Below are positions 13,214-27,478 of a stretch of DNA of 64,000 nt, piece by piece. The position numbers were made by a program, and so were the translations under genes. The number at the start of each line of letters is the position of its first letter. Within the stretch, counting starts at the first letter, position 1. The stretch is from Ifrita kowaldi (Eukaryota > Chordata > Aves > Passeriformes > Cinclosomatidae), in assembly GCA_013398055.1 (NCBI GenBank), contig VZRS01012070.1, forward strand, positions 236,558-300,557. The letters run 5' to 3'. The notes beneath the pieces are model-generated. The model did not search any database. It worked only from the letters and a program-made list of their open reading frames with translations, and was not told the DNA's origin.

Positions 13214-15546
13214 GTGAATTTCTTTCTCATTCCATGAGTTCCAATTCCGTGTCCTAAAGCAGTGAGCAGTAAAGGATAGGCAATCCTTGAGCTAAGGCTT
13301 CTGTAAAAATTTCATCTGTGAAGTCAAGGATTGCGTACATGGAGACTCTGGAAAACAGAGCTGTATTATTAAACATGTCAATTTTAAAGAAGTTAGTTTA
13401 ACTTGATTAAATCTATTCTGTGGATACTTTCTTTTCCCAGTTGAATTGTTTCAAACCAAGTAGAGCTTGTGATTCTGAGCAAGCGTGTTCACACAGTCCC
13501 TAAATGTACTCTAGTTAATCTGCTTGAATTCCACATGTGTAGTTAACATGAATTGATTGATTTTTCTCAATGTCCCGAGGTAGACAGACCAGTCTCACTG
13601 ACTCTTATCTGTTTACTGCTAGCACTGATTCTTGAATGCCTGCCTGACTTGTACTGAGGAAAGTTAGTGTTTCTTCTGTGCTCTGTACCAACTTTTGTCC
13701 ACAGAAGTTAACCAAGTGAAAATGAGGTACCCTTTATCTTCTTACAGCTGTCAATTTTGTCTTTAACGTGATGCTCAGCCGAATACCAAATTTGCTCCCA
13801 TGCTCACTGACCTTTCCTCATCAGCTTACCAGGATAAAAATGGGTGGTGAAGGGCTAAGTGGAAGATGCAAAGTAAAAACAACTCCAAAGTAAATGTACT
13901 TATTGGGTGTCTATCTCCTTAATGAATTTTATGTAAGTGCAGGCACATGCTCTAAAAATAAGTAACATGAATATGAGAGAATCTTTGAAGCATAAAGAGA
14001 AACAAAATCATGTTTGATATATTTACAGAAGTATGATTTGCAGCCCACTCAATACCTGATTGCTCTGGGACTGAAGACCTCTCATATGGAAGTAGGGGGT
14101 AAGAACAGCCCAGGCTATTTTTGCAAATGATTCATTTGGTTTTTTTTACTAAGTTAGGCTTCTTTTATTCCCGATATGGGCTTTTTCTTCTGTAGCAGTT
14201 CTAAACTTCATGCTTCATTGTATACTTCCTCAAGTCATCTTTGCAGTTGTGTTCTTAAACTGACAGTTGGTTTTATTTTTGAATAAAAAAGTAGAGAATA
14301 TTATTTCTCTTTATACAATGAGGTCAAAATAGAAATTTAGAACCAGAATTGTGTAAAATTGTAAAATGTGCATCCATTTATACTAAATTTTCTGAAATAA
14401 CAGTGATGAGATGCTGAAAGCCAGAACTGTGTGGCGATGAATGTTGATTGTATAGAATTGACAAGAGAACCATGAACAGTGGCAGAAACATGTAATTGAC
14501 ACTGTCCTTCCTGGGTTTCATTTGTAATGTCTTTTCAATAGTGTAAAATTTCGCCAGTTTTTTTCAGTTCATATTGTGTCTTTTCCCCATTCATTTGACT
14601 GTGTTGCTGTCCCCTAAAGATTTTGTCAGGAATAGAACTTAATGTGGCATACAATGTGTTGATGTTTGTTTCTTTTATTTGCACGTGATAATCCCCAACT
14701 ATCTCAGCAAAGATCTGGGAATAGTTTCTTAGCTGCAGCTGCAGAGGAAGTAAAAAATAAATGTATTTGCGTGTGTCCTATGTAAACGGGCTTTTTAAAA
14801 AAAATAATTTCTCAGCATCTGTTATAACATATGAGAATTATTTCATCTTAGAAGCAGATTTCTCAAGTCTGGAAAATTTTTCCTGCTGCCACGTCTTTAC
14901 AGCTATTATTCGTGCCATTTAAAAGGCACTATTTTAACCAACGCTTGCTGAAAGGGAGTGAATTGTGAAAGGGAAAACTTCATCAGTAACCACCATAACA
15001 AGCAATGTTATCAGATAAAGGCACCTGAGCAAGTTCCCAGTACTGCAGATTTGGAGCAGAATGAGTTACAGACTTGCTGTAATTGAAGCACTGTGCGTGC
15101 TTTGTCATCTTGGTTAGGTTAATGGTGGAAATGTAATAATTTTGATAGTTAAGGAGATACGTGCTTATTGTACAGTGGATTGCTGAGGCAGCTGCTGTTG
15201 TTTGGGCTATTTCATGGTGTGAATCCTAGGTGGGGTTAGTAGAGGGTGCTACAGCAAGGCTACTGGGTGCAGTGATACAAGTCATGTCCTCTATATACTA
15301 CTAATTGAACTTCGAGTCTCTATGCTTTGCATTCTTCTAAGGACTGCATTCCCTTCATCCTGCTGGTATAGTGGTATTGGAATTGCCTTGCTGTGGAGTT
15401 TATTTTGTCACATGTAGATGTTGCTATCTGGCTTTAGTGAAGAAGTTGAAGCATCTTTTGAAAGGTTAGAATTGCTGATGAAGGCATAATAGGATACATC
15501 AACTTTCAGGTCTTCTAAAAATAAGTACATTGTTGAATCAGAAATA

Positions 15547-15581
15547 GTAATATATATAATAATATATACAATATATAGTAT
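15547..15581. repeat. AT-rich simple repeat
   Basis: Alternating TA/ATA units with interruptions; low-complexity DNA. Confidence 0.8.
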
Positions 15582-17878
15582 GAAACCATGGTGATCTCAA
15601 GTCAGCTTGTGGAAACTGTATAAAGAGTTTCTCTGACCCTCTTTGTTGAGGCAAAGTCTCTCTAAACAAAATCCCATTTAAGCAGTGCTGTGCTACGTGC
15701 CAGTCACCTTATTTTTCGACTTGGCTCTCCTGAAAATAGAATGGGAAGGAGGGGGTGAACAAAAAAGCCCCCCAAAATAGTAAGAGCCCAGATTATTTCT
15801 CAGCTTCCCCAATTATAAGCAGGTTGTGGACAGGTGGTCACTGTTCTCTCTGTAACACAGATGAAGCTTACTAATCAAAACCAATTGTGATTATTTGTTG
15901 TCACCTTTTCCTCTCAGTTCCACTTCTCAATATTATTTAGATTATTGCAGTCACAGATTCTTTTGGATCATTAGGGCCACAGTCAATGCTTAATTTTACT
16001 ACCAGTCTTTTAACTGTGAAACCTGCAGATCATAACAGTCAGAAATCCCGACCAAAAATCTGTATGCTGTCCCTCTATAATCATGTCATAAAACCAGCTC
16101 TTCCTGGAGAAGTTCCTGACCTGACAAAAAGGGAAGTTGGACAGAGGATTAGGGAAAAGCTAGTGTTATCTCATGATGTAGATGGGAAATGCAAGCAACT
16201 GTAATATGACCAAATTGTGTAGGTCTTGACCCAGAGTTCTATCTATAACTCTTACCTCTTGAGTCACAGTCCATTGGGTTTTTTTCTAGAAAATCATTGT
16301 TTTTAATCTTAATCTGTCAGATAAGAAAGTTAGCGAGGAATTTGTGTGCCACTGAAAATTCCACTGAAGTGTAATTTTTAACACTATGGAAGATCAAAGC
16401 AGAGGAGGAAGTGCTATTTTTCGGCTCTTTTATTTGAATTCATTGCTTGATCATCATAGGAATTTCTATACTTCAGTGCCCAAAGCTTTGCTTTTTCACT
16501 TACCTGGTCAAGGAAGCATTTCTATATTCACTGTTGTCCTAAGTACCAGGTCAAACAGTCTCAGTTTAAACCTTTTAGTGTGATATTTGAAATTAATTTA
16601 GTCTTTTTTTGTCAGTAATCCCTTCTGATTGATTACACATTTCTGACTGTTTTAAAGCCATGTACTAACTTGTCTGTATAAATACTTCCCATTAGAAATT
16701 GCTTTAAAAGTTCTGAATTATGTTTGTTGCCATAGCAATACTCAGTTAAAGATTCACAGAATGGTTTTTTTATTTTCCTCCTGCCACAGGGGAATTCAAA
16801 AAGTAGATTCTAAATCTATTTCATATACAGGAGATTCAGTAGGAATGTGTGCAGGGGAGATTGTTGGGAGAAAGGGAACGGAAAAACTTGTCCAGGGTTT
16901 AAATCTATTTCTGGAGCACTGACGGTGTCTGCAGTGATGGGAAGGCTTATGCTGTTTGGTTCTATCTATTTGGGTTTCAGGGGACCTTGTCTTAAAGCTG
17001 TAACTGATAAGGAAAAAAAGCACTACAAAGAAATCAATGTTCTTTGCCCATTCTTGTTTTCCCACCTAAAATATGATGTGTATTTGTATTTCTTCATTTG
17101 AACTTCAAGAATTTGAAATGGCTCCATTCTTCCGTGGATTGCGAATGTAGACTGGGCAAAAATTAGGCTCCAAAATGGTCATTCATTCCTAGTATCTCAT
17201 CAGTTGTCTTCAAAAATCTGGTTTGAGTAGTACCCTGTCAATATTTTTGTTGGAGCATCAGCAATTACAACCGTAGTAAACAGCTGAAACTCCACATAAT
17301 GCTGAATTTTGAATACCTTTGATTAAGTATAATCTGAATTCTCTTTGCAGTTTCAAGACTAGTAGGAGGCCTTGGAAGAGTTTGTCTTGAATGAGTTCAC
17401 ACTCTTGCTGACTTTTTCTAGACTTGGCTGTTCACAGAACGCTGTACAAAAAAATGCTGGATTAATGGTGTGTGATATTTCATATTTTGTTCTCGAATAC
17501 TTAATTTGACAAGTGTGATAGTTTACAATGAGATCTCAGGATTTTTATTTCTTCTGTGAACGATTCCACCTCTTGAAGTCTGAAAGAGCTGTTTGATTTT
17601 CATGTGGTCTCAAGAGCAGCTGTTGTTTCTACATGCCCAAAGAGCTGTAGGAGTGTAAAAAAGGAGGGACATTGTTGGAGTTAAGGAGAAAAAGCAAAAT
17701 CAAGTTCAGTATTTTGTCTGTATCTGTTAATTACAGAAATGTAAATTAGTGTAATATGTATGATTTCTTTTTTTCTTTTTCTTTTTTTTCTTATTTGATT
17801 GGAAAATGTAAAGTTTGAAAAAATACTACGGTAATCCATACTGGCCTTGTTCCTGTTCCAGCAGTGTATCTTTTTTCC

Positions 17879-17901
17879 TTTTTTTAATTAAAAAAAAAAA
17901 A
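17879..17901. repeat. T7-AATT-A12 palindromic homopolymer
   Basis: Seven T, AATT and twelve A form an 18-base perfect palindrome (17879-17896). It is probably slippage-prone low complexity. Confidence 0.8.
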
Positions 17902-18654
17902 CAAACCCTCAACTTCCCATTGTGCTGGGAAATTCTATTTAAGGTTTTGTAATGTTGCATTCATTTAAAGGGTTAGTGGGGGTTGGGGGAAAATATTAGA
18001 TGCTGCACTTCATGGAAGTTCCCCAGCTGCTATCAGAATCCATGTGCAAACTGAGAAATGAGATCAGTCCTTGCAGCACACTCATGTAATTTTTAAAATC
18101 AGAAGGTTGCTAAAAAAAACATAGAATTTTTAAATAGATTCTTCTTATTTACATCTGGGTTTTTGAGCTGTTATGGTTCAATTCTTCAAGCTCTTAAAGC
18201 TCTTGTGATTTGGAAGAAGAAAAACAAATATCAGGCAACTTGTAGTAATTGCAAGAGCTGCAACACTGAGATAACAAAATATTCAGAATGCAGTTCCTCT
18301 TCACTTAGGCCCTAATTCTGCAAATACACAAACCGTGCATTCACTTCAGTAAAGCAAGCAATCCTGCAGAGAGTGGACAACTCTTGATGATGAAGTTAAG
18401 CATTTGAAAAGGTGTTGCCAGGATCAAAGCTGTAGCTATCTTGGTTTCAAGGGCTTCTGGGTGTTTCTTTAAGATACTGAAAATTTAGTGTACTTTGAAC
18501 TGATAGAAGACCTATTGTAACTTAAGAAATATGTGAAGTCCTGTATTTGGCTTGTTTGTAGAAAGTTCAGGAGAACTGTTAGAGGATCTCATTACAGAAT
18601 GTGTAAATCTAGAGTAAGAAATGTGAAAGGGAAATGTTGCACACTGCAGACAAG

Positions 18655-18957
18655 TCCAGGTGGTGATCTCTTCTCTGGTCGCCAGTGACAGGACCCCAGG
18701 AAACAGCATGAAGCCAGGTGAGGGGAGATTTAGGAAAAGACATTAGGAAAAGGTTTTTCACCCAGAGAATGCTTGGGCAGTGGAACAGGCTCCCCAGAGA
18801 AGCGGTCACAGCACCAAGCCTGAGAGAATTCAAGAAACGTTTGAATAGGGCTCTCAGGCACATGGTGTGATTCTTGGGGCTGTCCTGGGCAGAGCCAGGA
18901 GTTGGACTTGATGATCCTTATGGGTCCCTTCCAACTCAGGATGTTTATTCTATGATT
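18655..18957 (+). mobile_element. CR1 LINE fragment with 3' end, different subfamily
   Basis: It contains GTGATCTCTTCTCTGGTCGCC, AGTGACAGGACCCCAGG, TTCACCCAGAGAATG, GGAACAGGCTCCCCAGAGAAG, GCACATGGTGTGATTCTTGGGG, GTTGGACTTGATGATCC and TCCCTTCCAACTCAGGAT. The 'GGCACATGGTGTGATTCTTGGGG' segment marks a CR1 subfamily different from the copies at 11.4 and 12.9 kb. It ends in a worn ATTCTATGAT. Confidence 0.93.
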
Positions 18958-21900
18958 TTAATTTTCTTGAGCTTGGAGGGTTTCTTCAAATTTTCAGTGT
19001 AAAACAGAGAAAAACTCCAAGTGGGAACACCCCACTGAATCTCCACACTGAATTTGTGTTCTTCCTGGTTCATATATAACTAGAAATTCTTTTCAGATTC
19101 TTAAAGTCATCAGTTGAAACCAAAGCTCTCATCCTACTATAAACTGCATGGGCAATTCCATAATTAGAGGAATGGAATTCTGTTTACCTCTTTCTCTCTG
19201 CCTTGAGTTGAGTAAGAATCTGGTTTGCTACCGAATAATTTTCCCCGTTGTCTAAGAATGCAAACATGACGCTTCCTGCAAGGCCATGGTAATCCTGGTG
19301 AGCAGAATAGTCAAATGTTCTTTTTCCAGTGTTACTGTCAGTTCCAGAATTGCATATCAGAAACCTGCTTTCCCTCCAAAAAGCAATTATGGGATTCAAA
19401 CCCAGAGAAATAAGTACTGGGCCTTTATTATTTGCCTACATAATCTTTTAAGATTGTATTTTTCTCCGCTGTAGTTAAAACTAGAAGTTACTTCTTAATA
19501 AAAGTATAGATTTTCATTCAATGGTTTCGTGTAGTGTTTATATGACTGCTGGAGACTGCGGGTCAGGTTCAAAAATCTCCATCACCTAGAAGACTTGGGA
19601 ATAATAGAAATGCTTCTCTAAGTGCAACTTGGTTATGGGCAAGTAACAATGTGATCTTTGAACTGTAGGTACTTCCTTGTTTCTATTGTAGCTCTTCCTT
19701 ATGATACCAGGAAGGAGGTTTCTGGTTCAGGCTCATGCTTTGAGTCCAAGAGAGGTTGAAGGTGGGAGGGGGAAAGGGAATAAAGACTCATCTGGATTTT
19801 TGATGTTTCTGAGCTGGAATAACTGAAGTTTTGACACTTCTCAGGAATGAGAAAACTCTGTTGCTTATTAAGTACTTCTAGTGGGCTTGTTGATGTAGTT
19901 GTGGAAGGACCAGGGGAGGTCATAAAAAAACCCCAGAGATTTAATGGGAGAGGGGAAGAAGATGATGAAAAAGCGACTAGACTGGGCAGCAAATGAAAAC
20001 AGGAAGGGAGAAGGATAGAGAAGGGCAAAGAGAAGGCATTTTTAAGTTAGCAAATCACCATGCTTCTTTCTGCCATCTGTAAATTATTTTTGAGAAAAAT
20101 TTCTGATCTGCAGACCTCTCTTGTTTTTTATTCCTTTGGCACTTGGTGCAGGTCTCATTCATTTTTTTTACCTTCTGCTAGTTGAGAGGTAGAACTGTTA
20201 GATTTTGCTAGGGGAGGTGAATTCCTCATCAGTCATTCTTTGTGCAGTACATCAGTAAAGAACAGAGTGAATTGAAGACTGGCATATTCAAATTGTTTTA
20301 AGAAAATTTCTGCACTAACATGACTTGTGAGTTTGTGGTTTGTTTTAATGGGGTAAATAAAACATGGTGCTGAAATGGGATCCTGTGTTTTGTGAATGGC
20401 CCTGTTTTGAACAGTAAAGGGCTGCCCAGTCATAGATACTGGTCACAGTAAAATACTACACAGAAATTAAATTGCATTAATATAAATAAAGTAACCATTT
20501 GTATCTAAAAAATGGCTGAATTCAAACAGCATAGTTCTAATAGAATGAAACGTGATGTGCAATGTCATGGAACCTGTTTTGAAAGTATAAGCAGAACAAC
20601 AAATATTTGTCAGTTTTTAAAAAGGTTTAAAAGGCTGCTAAATAGTGTCAGTAGCTGTACTGATTCATTATGATGAACTGAAGCCAGATATTCTTTGGAT
20701 TCCGTATAGGATGTTCAGGTGCATGTTCATGTGTGCATAGAAGTAATGTGTGTGTATTTTTCTTTACTACATATCAGTTGTTGAAAAATATTACTGTTGA
20801 CTCACAGAAAATAGAGCTTGCTGTAGCATTCACATAAAATTTATGCTCCTTCTGCTGGCATATTTAACAAATGAGAATTCTAGAGCAGTGTCATTCATGG
20901 GAAGAGGCAGACATTTATTGTTCTGTATTTGATAGAATGATTTTGGTAAAATGTGAATGATGAACTACATCAAATTTAGCCGTGTTAATTTTAATTTTTA
21001 TTACAGGTACTAGGGAGAAAAGTTACAGTGTCAAAAATAAGAGAATAGAAGTGGTAAGAGAAATAACCACTTGTGTTTGAGCCTTTAAAGCTGATCCATG
21101 AATAGCTGAAAATTTGGGTTCTTCTATTTTTCAAGTTTGTCCTAGTGTCCTGGTAGATGATGGGTAAGTATGGAAAGGAGTTTTGACCTATTTGCCTTCA
21201 TACTCACGTGACTAAATGTCTGCTTCCACAGCTGGTGGCTGAGGCAGCAGTTTGTTGGCAATTGGTGGCAGCAATTTTGGATTCAACTTTGTCAATCAAA
21301 ACAGGGCCATTTGTCTCTGTCTTGTCACTTTTTTTGAGGTGCACTGTGACAAACTCCCAGCTGCAAGAGTTAACTCCTATCTTGGGGAACCAAGTGCCCT
21401 TGCAGACAGAAGCAAGAGTTTCTAGTAAAAGGGGCCAGGCCACGTGATGGACCAGTTGCCAGCCATACTGTGTACAAAGTTGGGAGAATTACCAGCAATC
21501 CCAGAGGGAAATGCAAGGGGCCTGACTATGATTGAAATAGCTGAAAAACTTGGAGCATCTAGAGGTGTGACAAGTAGTACAGCTCATGGAGTGTCCAAGC
21601 ACTAATTACCATTTATCAGAAATGTGTTTCATTTTTCATATTTTAACCTTGCATGATTTGTGACCCCAGAAGGAACTGACTCAGAACTTCAAAAACTGCA
21701 AAAAACGTTGTGGAAGTACAACCTAAGGGGTTTATGTAATTACCTGAACCTGTTCTTGTATTCCAGCCCAAAGGAACTTTCGTAGTTAGGATTTTATAGT
21801 TGTGATAGAAAACAGGTGCATCATTATGTGTTGGTCCTTGCATATCTATTTCTTACACGTTACCTGTTACCTTGCAGAACAAAACTGCCTGGAAGGCCGG

Positions 21901-24900
21901 GACGTTGGTTATTTCCTTACTTCGTCAATATGACCTGTTCATTCCTATTTTATGCAGTGATTGCATTCTCTTCTTGCCTGTCATTCTCAAGGGAAGGTTT
22001 CTGGTTGACTAATTATGCCCAGAAGCGTGTGGTAGCAGGGCAGCTTCATGCATGTTTCCAGTATCCTTGCCTTTGAAAAAGTTAAACAGCACCATTCCCA
22101 TCTCCTCCTGAGAAATGTGTATTACTTCTTTCTGTGTTACCAGCACGAGAATGATGTGTATGCTCAGAAGGACCCTTGGTTAGTCAGGTGGCAGTCTACC
22201 ATGGTAGCTTTTTTTTTTTTTTGATGGGGCAGGAAAACAGGAAGCGAATACTTCAGCTTGTTCATTGTTCACAAACACAAGAGAGACACAGTGTTGAGAG
22301 CAGGAGAGATTAATAGCAAAATGAATATTTGTTCACCAAAGGCTTTCTGGAAAAACTGGACAAGTGGGCAAAAACTAAATTTGCTCTTGGGCCTGGATGA
22401 CTTTCCATGCAGAAAGTTGTATTTCAGGATAGAAATTGATTCTGGGAAACAGCATGATTCTGGGTAGCAAGGTCGGAAGATAATTGGCTGAGCTATATAA
22501 GGTCTTCATTACTTAACTTGATACTTGGCTGTTGCACAGCTTGGCACAAATTTCCATCCAGGATTCCTGGGGAAATTTGTCATTTCTCCTAATGCAGGTA
22601 TGGTTTTTATTTTACCTTGGGAGAAGTAGCAATCTGTAGAAAGTCCTGCTGTTTCGATACCTGCAAAATTAAATAGTACGGAGTTATTAAAAGAGACTAT
22701 AATGCGCAACAGCAGCCAGGACCTCAGCTCTGTCTTGGAATGAGAAGCAGAATTATTCTGGAAAAAAATTTGTGGACAAGCAAAGGACTTGCTCATAAAA
22801 TGGTAATCAACATAGTCAGTGAAGTGCGATGTAAACCACTGCGGGACATGCCTGCAGTACTTTGCTTTGCATTTGATAATTTGCAAAAAAGAGCTTACTT
22901 ATTTATCACCAATTCTGTCATATTGCATTTAGCAATTTGACTTTCTCTTGTGGCTTGAGTTTCCCTGCCAGATTCTGGATCTAGGAGTCCTATTTTCCTT
23001 TCAGGGGGAATTTTTAGTATGCTCTTAATTTGTTTCAAACCGTCAGGCCAATTACTACTGTTGCTGTTTTTTAGATCTGCTGTTTGTGTTTCTAATGAGG
23101 ATAGTCAATATAGCACATTCTCCGCATTTAGCACATTATCCAAATTCTTTTATAATGGGGATTGATTTTTAAGCAAAAAACTGGGCACAGGGATTTCTTG
23201 TTACTGTCGATTTATCTAGTAATACGTTGTGATGTTTAAGTTTATGCTGTACTACTTTATAAAGTCTCTAATAATTTGGTTTGTAAGTACTATTGCATCC
23301 ATTGTAGCATTATCAGTAAAGCATAAGATAACAAGGGTAATTTACTCATACAGTTTCAGGAGAACATGCTTCTTGTTGGATTCTTCAAATGTTTCAGTTA
23401 TGTGAGTGTTTTAGTTAAGTGTTGCGACTGCTCAAGTTACTAGATAGCCTCATCTAGGCTTCTTTTCTCATGGAAATTTGAATTAGGTGACCCTTCAGGG
23501 TCTCTTTCAACCCAGGCTGTTCTAATATTCAGTGATGCTATGTGACTCTTAATAAAAATACAGGGTTTTATCCACAGTAAAAAAACAGAGTAGAAAGAAC
23601 AATATATTCTCATCTTTTCTATGTGGGTAACAAAGAGATGACAGACATTGGCATGAAGTTGGTCCTGGTTGAAGTCTGTGTATATTACCAAATTTGGAAA
23701 GAAGGGGTGTAATGAGAAAAGGTAAAAAAAGGGTTTGCTTATTTGTAGGCTTTAGTTTCTGTTTCTGTAGTTTGACAGACTTCAGTTCTATGCCTTCTAC
23801 GAAGTAACACTTCATTACCTGGATAGTTTGCATGACAAACTGAATGAATTTCTAAATAAAAAAATGAATACAGAATACTTGAGAAGTATCATCTTGGGGT
23901 TAAATGTTTTTGCTTTTTTTTTCTTTTATTCCATGAAGCAGAAGTACAGGCCACCCAAATCGAGTGAGTAGCCTCCTCCAGCTCAAGGTTGTTAAGGTAT
24001 TGGGTTTAAAACCCTGATTTAACCTTCTTTAAGAGCATGGTTGCACAGACTAGCTCAAGAAATTTCTGCTCTGTGTGTTGTACACTAAGAATTTTAGAAG
24101 AAAAGTCAGTTTTCCAGCAAGTGTTGGACCATGAGATCTGAGAAAACAGGAAAGAAAATCCCGAAGGATGAGAAAGAAATTCCCTTAAGGTGAACATCCT
24201 GTATATGCAACCTGTCTCGTGTGGTTGAAGGGTTCTTTAGAATAAGCAGAGGTGTAGTTGTCTAGAGCTTTGTTTTCCAACGACAGCAGGCAGGAGAAAT
24301 ATGTTAAACATGGTCAGTGCTGAAATTTCCATCTTGGTTGTGAGTCTGTTCTCTGTGATTTACAGCAGCTTGATCCAAATGGCAGCCCAGGGCCAGTCTG
24401 GCCTGTATCATGATTCCATTCATCCTCCCAACTTTTCCTCAGAGAAGATGGACAGTGACCCTTCTGGACTTGAAAGTCAAATGACTCTTTGTATGTAGGC
24501 AGCTCCTTGCAGCAAGACTCGTTACCAGAATGATACTGAATAAAAAGTGATGGGGATTAAACGGTGGCATGCCACTCATTATCCATGTCTTGTGTGTTTC
24601 AGTCACAGTTCCCCCCGGAACAGCTCACAGCTAGGATGTAAGAGTCTCATAGTTGTGATCTGGAAGTTTAGCTACGGAAATGGAGTAGTGCAGATTGAAG
24701 TTTCGATTCTTTAAAGTGTGACTTGTACTCTAATCTGAAAGAAATAGTGGTATAGATAAGGGTAGGAGAGTCTTTATCTGAATAAAGAATAATCATCTGG
24801 CTTTACAGTGGAGACAGTTTGTGCAAGACTTTTGACAGGGTCCTGCTTTGGCTGAACACCAGTAGAGGTTGTGTTGACTCAGCTGAAGAATTACTTGCGA

Positions 24901-27184
24901 TGTCTTCTGCTTGGTTTCCACCTTATTTATATATCGTTTATTCTATGCTTAACTCTATGTCCTTGGTTAGTCCCACTGAGGTACAAAGAACACCTGTTGT
25001 GTGCCTTGTGTTGAAGTACCTTGAATATTGAACTAATTTTTTGGCACTGCCCACAGCGACCCAGCAGTCATCAGGACATTTGACAGCAGTGTGCCAGGAT
25101 GCTGGAAGTCTTTGCCTGTACCGTTAGTCCCCCTTATTCCCTCACTCCCTGCATTGCAGCCTTATTGTAGGCTCTTCTTGCTTATTATCATCTTTTCTCA
25201 TGTTGACTCTTGTGCTTAGAGTTTCTCTCTGCATCAGAAAGCTATTCTTACTTTAGGTGTATTTGCAAGCAGTAACCTTTCTTGACTGAATTCCTCCTTA
25301 AAACACACATCCTCTGCAACCCCATTGTTGTGTGCAGGGAAGAAAAGAATAATGCTATGTGTATTAAACTAAAATCTATCAATTTCACTGCCTGTTCTGT
25401 ACTGAGTACCTAATTCATGTTCCCTGTTTTTATTGCATATTTTAAGTTTGCTTGGACAGAGGTTGTCTCTTTCAGTGGTTTGTCAAGTGTCATGTAAGTT
25501 GATTGCAGTAATAGGATCCTGTTAAATTTTAGCTTTTGCCTTTGATGCTGTAAGTGTCTTTGAGAAGGGATCAATACCACAGTATTCAGCTCCAAGTGAA
25601 AGAGTTAGTTGTTCTTATTCTGTTGGACATCTTTTCTCAACTCTAATCTGTCTGCCATAATCTAGGACCCCTTTTCAAGGGAGAGCTGTAACTAAAATGA
25701 AGAGTTACTGCAGATCAAGAGAGAGTTGGCTTGGCAAAGCTGGGTGAGATTTGCATACTGCAGGCTTTTTTCTTCAGCCAAAACTGCAGTTTCCTCATTT
25801 TGTGTAACTTGCAAATCAATGTAAGGATAAGTAAATAAATAAAACTTTAAGTATTGCCAATTACAGCATTGTTCTTGGCATAATTGTGATGAGTATTTAC
25901 TGGGGATTTTGTACTGTTTTCGACCTGGGTTACTAAATTTGGGATATATATTAGCACTGCTGTATTCCTCACTGACAGTACTCTTCCTCTCCAAAATAGT
26001 AATCTGAAACAAGCAAATTTAAGCCTGTAGACAACACATCCATTCTTCCCTGTTACCTCCTTTGAACTGCTTCAAATTAGTCCACATGTTCTTGGGGTGT
26101 TGGCTGCAGGGTATTTGGATGCCTGAGAAAGACACAAGAATTTTGCATAATAGTACTTTCTAGAGTCTGAAAGATTTTTAGGGAATGGGGAAAAAAGTTG
26201 TGTTGTACTGATTTTATATAGGTTTTCTCTTGTGTTGTCAGATCCCTTGAGTAATTATCCTGATAAATAGGGCACAATTTTTTTTATTTGCCAACTGTAG
26301 AGGTCTGAAGACTATACGATTAGTGTATAAAGCTATTATGTAAATCCTCTTTGCCCCAGTTTAAGTTAATGCTCTACATATGGCATGCCTGGTAGGATGA
26401 GAATTCATGTTCACTCCTTCCCCAATCAGTGCATAACTGTGCTGCTCTTGGCATGTTGCTAGAATAGAAGAGCTGGTCAAGGGGTTTGTAAGTACTGAAG
26501 CAATCATTTTAGTTTTTCACGTACAGGATACAGATGACTCACTCCTTCTGTGTTTTAGCACTGACATGAAACTGTTCTGTAAATAGCACATGTTCAGAAA
26601 TAGGACATCTCCCACCCCCATTAGCTATGAAATCAAGGTAATGTAGCTGTTTAATTTTAAAACAAAAAGCAGGAGCAAATTTCAGCACTAGTGGCAATCT
26701 AGAACTGCGATCTGAGATAAGGGAAGAATTTATTTCCACTTCTTGACACGACCCCAGATTACTAGTTATCATCTAGTAGATAAAGAAAAAAGAATTAGGG
26801 GTGACTAAAACAGAGTGCCAAAAAGACTGGCCAGAGACAAAGAGAGGGTTTTCTTTTTTTCTTTTGGAACAGCACTTCAAGGTTTTGCAATAAAGTTTGA
26901 GAGTTTCTGAAAGGGAAAAGTATGATTGGTAAAAGTAGCTTACAGAGTAGTGTGCTGATAGCTGAAGAGTTTGAAAGAAGTTTTGTTACGCTGTATGCAT
27001 TTTGTTTTTTTAATAGAATAGTCATGTTGTGACTAAGAATTCATTGATTACACACCTGAGAAAGGAGAGAGTTACACATCAGTCTCTCCTGGAAATTCCA
27101 GATTTCTATTACATTTACCTGTGTCTCTCAACCCGGATACAGAGGGGGAGTAAGAAAGAACCCAAATCAAGAAGGGAATGGAAA
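18958..27184. other. unique intron-like sequence with one worn CR1
   Basis: Apart from the CR1 tail near 23.5 kb I recognise no gene or element. Frames up to 125 codons (22509-22886, minus) look random in composition. Confidence 0.5.
23475..23550 (+). mobile_element. degenerate CR1 3' tail
   Basis: A short worn match to the CR1 end: TTGAATTAGGTGACCCTTCAGG, then GTCTCTTTCAACCCAGGCTGTTCTAAT. This is the pattern of the usual TTGGACTAGATGACC...CCTTCCAACCC...TTCTATGAT tail with several substitutions. Confidence 0.72.
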
Positions 27185-27478
27185 GCAAGCATGAAGTCCT
27201 GCGCCTGGCATGGAATTAATTAATGCAGTAACTGCAGAGTGGGGGCAGACTGGGTGGAAAGTAGTTCTGCAGAAAAAGACCTGGGGACCCTGCCTGATGA
27301 AAAATTGGACATCAGTCGACTGTCCTCGAAGCAAAGAAGGCCAATTACATGCTGGGTTGTATTAGCAAGAGTGTCGCAGCAGGGCGAGGTAGATGATTAT
27401 TCTCCTCTGTTCAGTGTTTGTGGGACTGTGTACAGTACTGGGCCTGAGCTGGCTCCACAGCACAAAAAAGCCAGACTT
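27185..27478 (+). mobile_element. CR1 LINE internal fragment (ORF2 end region)
   Basis: It matches the part of CR1 just upstream of the commonly kept 3' tail: AAGTCCTGCGCCTGG, AAAGACCTGGGGACCCTG, GATGAAAAATTGGACAT, AAGGCCAATTACATGCTGGG, GCAGGGCGAGGTAGATGATT and TACAGTACTGGGCCTGAGCTGGC. Both ends are truncated and the 3' tail is missing. The open frames through it are relics of the element. Confidence 0.88.

Larger units (their letters stand above)
13214..18654. other. mostly unique sequence, possible conserved non-coding stretch
   Basis: No exon recognised. 14.3-15.2 kb is free of recognisable repeats and contains a near-palindrome (14912-14929, GTGCC...GGCAC). AT repeats lie at 15547-15581 and T/A homopolymers at 17766-17901. 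Confidence 0.45.
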
